A stretch of 64,000 bases of DNA from Gloeopeniophorella convolvens (Eukaryota > Basidiomycota > Agaricomycetes > Russulales): contig WTXD01000026.1 in assembly GCA_022496205.1 (NCBI GenBank), forward strand, positions 186,001 through 250,000. The letters run 5' to 3'. This document shows, in pieces, positions 56,850 through 64,000 of this stretch; positions within the stretch are counted from its first letter, which is position 1; each line of letters opens with the position of its first letter. The notes below the pieces were generated by a model that was given only the letters and a program-made list of their open reading frames with translations, did no database searches and was not told the DNA's origin. Both the position numbers and the translations under genes were made by a program.

Positions 56850-59440
56850 ATGACGGACCTTACCATTCTGCACGCCCCAAGCACACTGTATCTTCCTATG
56901 GCGAAGGAGACTGGTCTCCGTTTCAACTTCAACCGCCGGTCGACACATCCTCTCGTTTCCACACCCATGGTTACTGTTCAAATGGTCGATACTGCTCCAC
57001 CCCCAGCCTCGCCGGCCAGGCCTCAGGACGCATCACTTCTTTCGCCTCCTCGGAGAACGTTCTCATCCAAAGAATCGCCTAGAGTCGGTCCTCCTCGACC
57101 GTCTTCCGCCCCACCGGAACGGTCTCGTTTTCCCCTTGGGAGGAGCACTCCTATCACCGCTGTCAATCCGTTTCCTCGCTCGCGGACACCGGATTTTGCT
57201 TCTAGTCGATCGGGTACTGTCCCGGTAGTCGTCCGCCCTCCGACTACTCTATGTGCGTCTTTCTCTACGCTCTGACCCGCGCAGGTAGTGATGTCTTGTA
57301 GTCCGCCCGAAACCGTTCTGGAGGAACACCCGCCGCTCAGCCGTAAACGGCACTTTCTACGCGTCCTCCCTGCACCTTGTCCGCCGTTCGACCTTTGTCG
57401 CTGCCGGACTCCCCTTCGACAAGCCCGTTGCAGACCTCTCCGCACTCGGTGTTGAGTCGCGTATCGGCGTCGTCGTCCTACCTCCGAATTCCTTCTCTTA
57501 ACGCATCCACCATGCCCCACGAGCGACTATGGGTTCCAGGCGGTGTACTTGACGTCCCGGATCTGCAGCCCATCAGTCGCCCAAACATAAATTATGCTCG
57601 AAGCGCGTTCCTGGCACCAACCGGGACACCCGCTGTATATATTCGCGCGCGTCATCTTGAGGATGACGTGCCTGGGGAGATAGGTGACTCTACGGAGGAA
57701 CCAGTTCGTGCCGTGGATGTGCAGGAGCATGTCAGCCAGGGTGCCCCACTGCTTCTGGCTCCGACTCCCTCGACGAGCATCAACTGGTGGCCGTACCCGC
57801 CATGGGGACAATCTACTGCACCACCATCCCCCGTGAATGCTGCGACCCCCTCACCAACGGCCGTGTCAACACCATCACCCACCTCTACATCATCGGATCT
57901 TCCGATATCAACAAGCCCACCATCATCGACGTCTGCCGACATCAGCACTAGTTCGTCGCCAAGTTCCTCAGTGGTCTCAATTTCCGCCCTCCCGCCGGCC
58001 AGCTCTCTACCCTCGCACCCGGAAGTCCATGCCGCCGCACACTCCCACTTCAACCTGCTCTACCTCATTCCTGTCTTCGTGGCCGTAGGTCTCGCGCTCG
58101 GTGCTCTCTCCGGCCTTCTCGGATATCGTTGGTATATGCGACGTCGTCTGCGTAATAGCACCACCGGCTCTGGCAAGATGCGCACACGTGGGCGCTTTGA
58201 CTCCTTCACCCCAGGACCACGATACTCTCCCATGCCGAATGCAGGCCAAAGCACCGGTGACATGCAAGAGGCGACTCTCAGAGCTTACGGCAGTCCGAGC
58301 AAATACACGCGCCATCGCGCCCCGTCCGCCGCAGGCTCCTGGCTCTCGACCTTTGCAGGGGCCGGCTCCCGCAGCGGCAGCACACGCAGCGCCAATCCGC
58401 CCCCACGCACGACCAGCACCCGGACCGCCATACCCTCTCCTGTGCGTCTCTTATCCGTCACGCCGACCCGCGCTCGCTCGCGCGCAAGCACTACCACGCC
58501 TCTGCCGCTCTCGGACGAAGAAGACGCCCCATACGACACAATCCGTCACACGTCCATCCGCCGCGGCATCCTCGAGCGCCTCCGCCGCGGCTCCGACCGC
58601 TCCGTCCCTGGTGTGGCGCGCGACACTTCTCGCCGCACCACGCGTACGTGCGCGAGCGCCGTCAGCGCGTACTCGGGCACGCAGGGGGCCGACTCGCGCG
58701 CGCCGAGCACCGTTCCGCCCACCACGCCTCCGCGCGACACGAACACGGACTGGGTACCTGGTAGCGGCTTCCGCATCGTCGAAGAGTCCATCGCGAGTCC
58801 CACGCGGGAATCTACCCCCGCCCGCACGGTCACGCCATCACGGGCATCCACGCCATCGCGGGCATCAACGCCCGTTGCGGGCTTGCCCCGCCGCACGAGC
58901 GCGTGGGACACGCGCGACGCGCTGCGCGAGGCGGTCGACGTGCACCCGGGCGAGCGCTGGCTCGCGTGGACGCAGACCTGGACGTCGAGCCCGTCGCCTA
59001 TGCGCGGGTCCGCGGCGGGGCCCTCCAAGGGCGGGTCAGACCGCTTCACGCCGCTGCCCGCGCGCGGGCGCGCGCACGCCCTGCTGCGCTCGCCGCCGCA
59101 GGTGACGTCCAGCCCGTTGCAGTCGACACTGACCTTCAGTCCTGTACCCGGCGCGTCTGGCTCTGGGGCCGCGGCGAGGCAAACGCGCGCGGGCTCGAGC
59201 GCGAGCAGCGTCGCGCAGGGCGCGGGACACGGCTCGCCAGCGGTGCGCTACGCCGCGCGGCAGACGGCACTCACGCGCGTCGAGGCAATCCTTGCGAGTA
59301 GCTATAGCTCGCGCGATTTTCCGCCGCCGCAGAGCCCGAATGCGTTTGGCGCTGAGGCTGCGCCGGGCTCGCCGGAGTCGATCGCGTGGGCGGCGGGGAT
59401 TGAGCAGAGGTTGGAGAAGCTGGAGAGGGAGGAAGTGTGA
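56850..59440 (+). CDS. Single-pass membrane protein with Ser/Thr-rich ectodomain
   Basis: Proposed exons 56850-57252, 57341-57448 and 57540-59440 give 803 aa; the 5' exons are less certain than the last. The second exon joins a protein-like stretch (NGTFYASSLHLVRRSTF ... ADLSAL) in phase to GGVLDVPDLQPIS. A Ser/Thr/Pro-rich, probably O-glycosylated stretch precedes one clear membrane helix (LLYLIPVFVAVGLALGALSG, about 58050-58130). A basic stop-transfer follows (YRWYMRRRLR) and then a long disordered Arg/Ser/Thr-rich cytosolic tail with TPSRASTPSRASTP repeats. This resembles many fungal sensor-like or mucin-like membrane proteins. I see no signal peptide at 56850. A simpler model starts at 57377 or 57511 without introns. 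Confidence 0.6.
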
Positions 59441-60152
59441 TGGTGATTATGATCCTTTGTCTGGATGGATGGATATGTATTCTCTCTTCGCGGATCGTTG
59501 CTGTATTGCGGTTTCGGACTCTTGAACTGCAGCTCCTGGGATGGCACACTGAATATTTCGGTGGGATTTTACGAGAAACACACCTACACCCTTCTACAGG
59601 TTTGTTCGACTGTATTGTTCAATGCGTGCTATGTAAGTACTGCAGTGGGGTGAATTTACGGAAGTTTAGGGCCACGGGCTCCCCGAGAAGATATGTCACG
59701 TTGTCTGGTTACTTAATGAGTCATCAACATCGCCGTTAAACAATTCCAATCGACCCGCCCGACCCCCCGGGGTGGCAGCGGCACCCTGTACGCGAATCCT
59801 ATGTGCGCTGCCTATCTTGGCTTCGTGCTACGCTGCTTAGATCTGTCTTTCTGGCCTAGCGTTGTGCGCCAGTAATCCGAGCCTTCCGTTTATGTATCGC
59901 GCCTCATCATTTCGAGCTGACGGTCGTGTCGCTCGTACCAGCCGTATTTGTGTTGTGACTTGTGCCATACCATCGTGTCGCTCGCATCGCTGCCCGTATT
60001 CAATGTATCTACACCGCCCGCCTCGTGCCCGGCCGTGCGGACACGTTATCGATTAGTATATATACTGTGTTGACCTGCTTCTGGGCCTGCCACGTCTTAC
60101 TCTTCAGACCACCTCCCTCACCCTCGAGGAAACTTCTCACTCCCTCAACGAC
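59441..60152. other. Intergenic; 3' flank is duplicated at 62780-62960
   Basis: About 59450-59620 (ggatggatat, actcttgaactgcagctc, gggatggcacactgaat) is repeated, diverged, at 62780-62960. No gene seen; short plus frames near 59862-60056 are not supported. Confidence 0.55.
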
Positions 60153-61809
60153 ATGAGCAGTGGGGAAAAGCGGCAGCTTCCCGGGGTCGCGGCAGCCTAT
60201 TGGAGGTTCGGGCCGACTCCAATGCTGGGGGCACGTAGGCTGGGCACCTCCCGTAGCTCACGTTCGAGCGTTCCAATGTATGGGTCGAAGCGACAGAGGA
60301 CAACGGCTGACGATAGCCTGCAAACGGTGCTAGGCCATCCGGCCGATCCCCTGGACTTCTCAGGCTGTTTCCTTGCCGCGTCTGTACGCATCCCTGAAAT
60401 TGTCGTGGTGTCGCCCAGACCGGCGAGACGCGCCTCCACACTACCTATATCGCGCTCCAAGGACGTTTTACAAGGAATCAGGGCCATCGAGAACGGCGGG
60501 GCGTCATCGGACCCAGACGAAGAGTTTGGTTCGGAGCGCGATTCGGAGACTGCCATGAACAGTCGCTCGAAGGTTCTCACGGCCCGGGGTTACGTACGTC
60601 CGCCCCTGCCTGCTACTACCTCGCTTCAAAAGATTCAACTTGCTGTTGGTAGGATCGCATTCAGCTCACCCCGGGACACCCATCACCGGCCCCGCGAGGC
60701 GCGAAGCAGCAGGAAGCGGAACCCCAAAATGAGAGGCCGATTCAGGCCGTAGCGTCTGGCTTCCCCAGCACCATTCAGTACGATGCGTTCCACAGCGAGG
60801 TCATCGGGGCGTTCGTTCTCTGGATTGCCCACCAGGATGACCCCTGGGCTACCGAAGGAAGAGAAAGCTGCCGTGTGTTGCAGTTCCTTTGCAGAGCAGT
60901 TTTTCCAGATTTCGACGAAGAGGTCACCACAGATTCGGCTGTCTATCGGGTGGTAAGTGTCCTCGAGTACTTTCTTTCGTTTGGCCTCTGCGCACCACTG
61001 ACGGCCGATTTCCAGGCCAACCAGTATGTTGCCGACTCGTATCGCAGTGCCATGGATTCAGCTGCAATCAAGGCCGTGGCGGCTGTCCTTCGCTCACCGC
61101 CGGCAGAATGCAAAACAGCTGGCGACTGCGCTGCTTTTGCCGATCACATGCTCGAGAAGCACCGGTATATCTACGGAGAACTCGGGGCCCAGCCCGACCA
61201 GGATGTCAGTACTTCGCCGTTCCTGCGCACCCACCACTAATGATGTACTGATCACTTCTGGTGCACAGGGCTTCAAATACGCGTATGAGAACCCTACAAT
61301 CATTGAGGTCATGGCAGTGCACACAGATATTGTCAAGCATGCTGCAAAATGCGAGGAAGTCGAGGCAACATACTCCCGCCAGGACCCCCACGGTGCGCTG
61401 GCGCTCGCCACGATTACAGTCCGTCAATATCCTCAATTCTGTCATGTCTTTTTCGCTGACGTCGCATCAGGTTCAAAAGGCGTGGATGTTTTGGTGGCAC
61501 AAGACCGTTGCTGGGGAGTTGCCTGAGAGCGGAACGAAGGTAGCGCGCTCTACGTCCCAGAACAAGACAGAATATGGCGAGTCGACTGCGATGGACGGGT
61601 TCAATGGGTCGAATCGTGCACGCCACACGCGCCAATGCCGTGTCAACATCAGTAGAGTGCTGCCGCGCGACAGAATGGTTGCCATCCTCACGGCGGCAGA
61701 GGCATTTGGCAAGAAGAGGAAGAGCAGCGCCCGCGCCTTTGCGGACAGCGAGCAAGGTAGCGATGAATCCTCGGGGGGTGGATTCGCAGATGTTGAATAT
61801 CGCTGTTGA
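60153..61809 (+). CDS. Conserved-looking fungal protein of unknown function (possibly DUF6532)
   Basis: Five exons, 60153-60593, 60653-60952, 61016-61204, 61269-61418 and 61471-61809, giving 472 aa; all junctions are GT-AG and in phase. The N-terminal ~180 residues are basic and Ser/Arg-rich, probably disordered, and could contain a nuclear localisation signal (GSKRQR). The central part is a compact, mostly helical domain (HSEVIGAFVLWIAHQ, QFLCRAVFPDF, GFKYAYENPTIIEVM, GALALATITVQKAW). The C-terminus is again polar (GKKRKSSARAF). The helical centre, with its ENPTIIEV-like stretch, recalls DUF6532 proteins that are abundant in basidiomycetes. That assignment is tentative and no activity can be read from it. 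Confidence 0.55.
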
Positions 61810-62510
61810 TGTTCTGTGGATGGTCCCTAGTGCCACTTCTCTACTGTTTCGTGAAGTGACGACACAGCTGCTCAATACATATATTCTTGGCCGCTGGTGA
61901 ACTACATTTGTGTGGCTATGCATCCCGAGCACTGATGCGCAGCCGGCGCTGAGCAGTGATGAGCACGTGCAGTCAAGCCCTACCGCGCTTACCACACCGA
62001 CTCACCCAAGATCGACCTCCTATGCCTTTGCTGCGGGGTTTCTAAGGTGCCACTCGTACATACCCGGGTCTTCTCTGCCGCTACAACGAAACGTGAAGTA
62101 CAGTCGTTCTATGCCAACAAGCCAGGTACTGAAGATACAACCCAAGCCGCGAACAAGAATGCTAACAGCAGAGCGGACACCCTGCATCATGTTGAATATA
62201 CGTCAATTTGCAGCAAAAGCGCAGCGTTTGCGCTTCGTAAATACAACCATATTATACTACTGAGCATTCATAATAAAATCACTATTCACGCTTGAAACCA
62301 CGCGCGCACGACACCGGCGGAGGGAGGGGAACAGTCGAGTGCGGGGAGAGCTCGCACACGCGCTGCGCGTGCGATCCGATCGCAAGACATCAAGCCGGCG
62401 TATAAGTAGGTTTCTGAAGATCCAATGAAAGCTTAGGACAAGGACTAGGCTGTGCCAGAGCGGCAGACCGCGAAACGGCACCGTGGCCAGCCTAGTACGT
62501 GTATTGAATA

Positions 62511-62552
62511 AAGGATCCGATATATCGCGGAAAAAGGATCCAATATATCGCG
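62511..62552. repeat. Tandem 2x ~22-bp repeat
   Basis: aaaggatccgatatatcgcgg followed by aaaaggatccaatatatcgcgg. The unit contains a BamHI-like ggatcc and an atatatcgcg block. Confidence 0.8.
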
Positions 62553-62779
62553 GTTGGATGGGGATCATCATCAATCAGGAAGGGGGGGGGGACCTCTCGA
62601 CAATACGTCCTCTTATAAAAGTAGACTAACTGCAGGCGGACTGAACGCGTCTAAGAAAGCCATCATGCAGCGGCAAGCCCAGCGGCGAGCCTTCCCGAGT
62701 GCACGCGGCCACACTTTCTGCCTTCGAGTCCGTTGGCGGGGCGATTACACACAACTCGTGCTTAGTATTGAAGGGTAAA

Positions 62780-62960
62780 TTTTGTCTGGGTGGATGGATA
62801 TTGACAGTGGGTACGTATTCTGTTCACGGATCGCTACTGTATTGCGATTTCAGACTCTTGAACTGCAGCTCTAGGGATGGCACACTGAATAATCTGGTGG
62901 GATCTATGGTTGTAGAGAAGCAGACTTGCACACTTTTGCAGAATCGAATGTATCGTTGGT
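62780..62960. repeat. Diverged copy of the membrane-protein gene 3' flank
   Basis: Shares ggatggatat, cggatcg-tactgtattgcg, actcttgaactgcagctc, gggatggcacactgaat and gtgggat with 59460-59600 in the same order. The coding part of that gene is not duplicated recognisably. Confidence 0.7.
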
Positions 62961-62993
62961 TATGTCGTCCGGTGGCACCGGTCGAGTCGGCGG

Positions 62994-64000
62994 TTACATA
63001 TCGGACTCAGCTTGACCCCCAAGGGCCAACATGCAACACAGCTCGCTGCCAGCCGATATCCGCACATAAACGTAGAGTGGCTCAATCCGCTTCCGAACGC
63101 ACACAACGATCTTGAGGTGGGAAAGAAGATAGAGATCATCTCGCCACTGCTGGATAGCGATTGGTCTTTTTACGCGCGCTGGCGCCTCAACAAGGTCTGT
63201 GGACATGGCCCGTTCGTCTTCGACCCATTCCCAAAGTTCCAACGTCTGTAGCTCGGGGAGAAGTTCCAGCGACGCCTCAGTACCGCCCGACATCAGGGAC
63301 CGGGACAGCTCATGGCAGAGTGCTGGGTATACGCGCAATGTTTTCACGTTTCGAAAAGGTCTGAGGAGGTCCTGCCAATCCTCTGGGCGGCCTTCGGCCT
63401 GCCATGGTGGTGTTGCATCCGAGTCGCGAGGTGTAAGCTCAAGAGTGCTCGCTGTGTGCAGCGCCGGTGACAGCGCTTCGCAGATCTCGGCTGCGGAGGC
63501 GACTTGCCAATCGAATTGTGTAGATAGGACCACAAAGCTCCACGGCTTTCGGCGATCGTCACCCATGAGGGGCGCTATTTGGACATATCCAGGCTCGAAC
63601 AGAATTGAGGTAGAAGGGGCGGCCTCGACGATCGACCGCGCGCCGTCAAAGCTCATGATACTTGGAAGTGCAAAAGAAAGCTGGTTGTAAAACGTGACGT
63701 CAAGATGTTGTAGCGATGGGGCGCTGATTCGGGACGCGAGGTTGTCGAAGTACTTGCAAGAGCCTTTGAACGTGAGGCAACGCAAGCTGAGCTGTGGCGT
63801 GCGCTTTGTCTGCACTCGCTTCGCAGCCCGTCCGATCCCGCAGCTCTCGCTGCAATTGTTGCGTTGATGCCGAAAATGGATCCCCAGATCGGTGAGTAGA
63901 GGCATGGATGATATAATGTCGACAATGTATTCCGGGGGAAGTTGGATAGTGGAGAGGATATCAGAGAGCCAGAGGTACACGAGCACCGGAAAGCGTGCAG
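62994..64000 (-). CDS. F-box/LRR-like protein, 5' part outside the window
   Basis: The frame is open from the right window edge to a stop at 62994, at least 330 codons. Leucine-rich spacing (LLTDLGIHF, LSLRCLTFKG, APSLQHLDVTF, VKTLRVYPAL, LPELQTLELWEW) fits the substrate-recognition half of a basidiomycete F-box protein. The F-box itself would lie upstream, beyond 64000. It is not obviously a paralogue of the two F-box genes at 32-40 kb. An intron inside the frame cannot be excluded. Confidence 0.6.
   Translation of the reverse strand, partial: ARFPVLVYLWLSDILSTIQLPPEYIVDIISSMPLLTDLGIHFRHQRNNCSESCGIGRAAKRVQTKRTPQLSLRCLTFKGSCKYFDNLASRISAPSLQHLDVTFYNQLSFALPSIMSFDGARSIVEAAPSTSILFEPGYVQIAPLMGDDRRKPWSFVVLSTQFDWQVASAAEICEALSPALHTASTLELTPRDSDATPPWQAEGRPEDWQDLLRPFRNVKTLRVYPALCHELSRSLMSGGTEASLELLPELQTLELWEWVEDERAMSTDLVEAPARVKRPIAIQQWRDDLYLLSHLKIVVCVRKRIEPLYVYVRISAGSELCCMLALGGQAESDM

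Larger units (their letters stand above)
61810..62993. other. Intergenic with small repeats
   Basis: This contains a two-copy direct repeat of aaggatccratatatcgcgg (about 62511-62552), a G run near 62582-62591 and a diverged copy of the membrane-protein 3' flank (62780-62960). No gene is supported. Confidence 0.5.

Noticed and set aside
57377..57539. Continuous frame upstream of the membrane-protein exon as its true N-terminus
   Set aside because: Ser/Pro-rich in this frame, while another frame of the same bases is more protein-like and splices in phase to 57540 with a good branch-site-like cttaac. Kept only as an alternative model.
1..64000. CRISPR arrays, tRNA/rRNA genes, bacterial-type operons
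   Set aside because: No regularly spaced short repeats, no tRNA cloverleaf or rRNA blocks noticed by eye, and all recognisable genes are intron-rich fungal genes. A tRNAscan run would be needed to exclude a tRNA formally.

Overview
This is a nuclear segment of a filamentous basidiomycete, most likely a wood-decay Agaricomycete. The evidence is genes split by many roughly 47-65 bp introns, a fungal Kin1/PAR-1 kinase, a fungal NAD-dependent formate dehydrogenase, xylulokinase, F-box proteins and expanded families of WSC and ricin-B-like lectin proteins. No bacterial or organellar features, tRNA, rRNA or CRISPR were seen. All exon structures were read by eye from splice sites, reading phase and paralogue comparison; where paralogues exist, exon lengths agree exactly.

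Layout: (1) 1-18.2 kb is an accessory region. It holds two complete members and one truncated member of an unrecognised family (here 'X': 1.45-3.75, 6.7-8.9 and 15.0-15.5 kb), a secreted helical pore-former-like protein (10.9-12.6 kb) with a relic exon nearby, and two Crinkler-type (CRN) nuclease-kinase genes, one broken (12.8-14.65 kb) and one intact (16.3-18.2 kb). Between the CRN copies lies a mosaic of a broken X gene joined to a broken piece of the kinase gene. (2) 19.2-27.8 kb is a housekeeping block, all on the minus strand: Kin1-like kinase, signal peptidase subunit SPC1 and formate dehydrogenase. (3) 28.5-30.8 kb is a WSC-WSC-WSC-HsbA-like secreted protein on the minus strand. (4) 32.3-39.7 kb is xylulokinase flanked by two F-box paralogues pointing outwards. 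(5) 40.7-56.2 kb is a lectin/WSC array: three beta-trefoil lectins alternate with five plus-strand WSC genes (one pseudogene) and a WSC relic. It includes a tandem duplication of a lectin + WSC-HsbA unit. (6) 56.8-64 kb holds a single-pass membrane protein, a conserved fungal protein of unknown function (possibly DUF6532) and the 3' part of an F-box/LRR-like gene running off the right edge.

How it fits together: the core metabolic and signalling genes sit as islands in a duplication-rich accessory landscape whose genes look like cell-surface, lectin, pore-forming and nuclease-kinase effectors. That is the usual profile of fungal defence or inter-organism conflict loci. The least explained elements are family X, with its conserved C-terminal tryptophan motif and its head-to-head position with a CRN gene, and the WSC-HsbA fusions. 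Five predicted GC-AG introns in one window, several in genes whose paralogues use GT, are also unusual.
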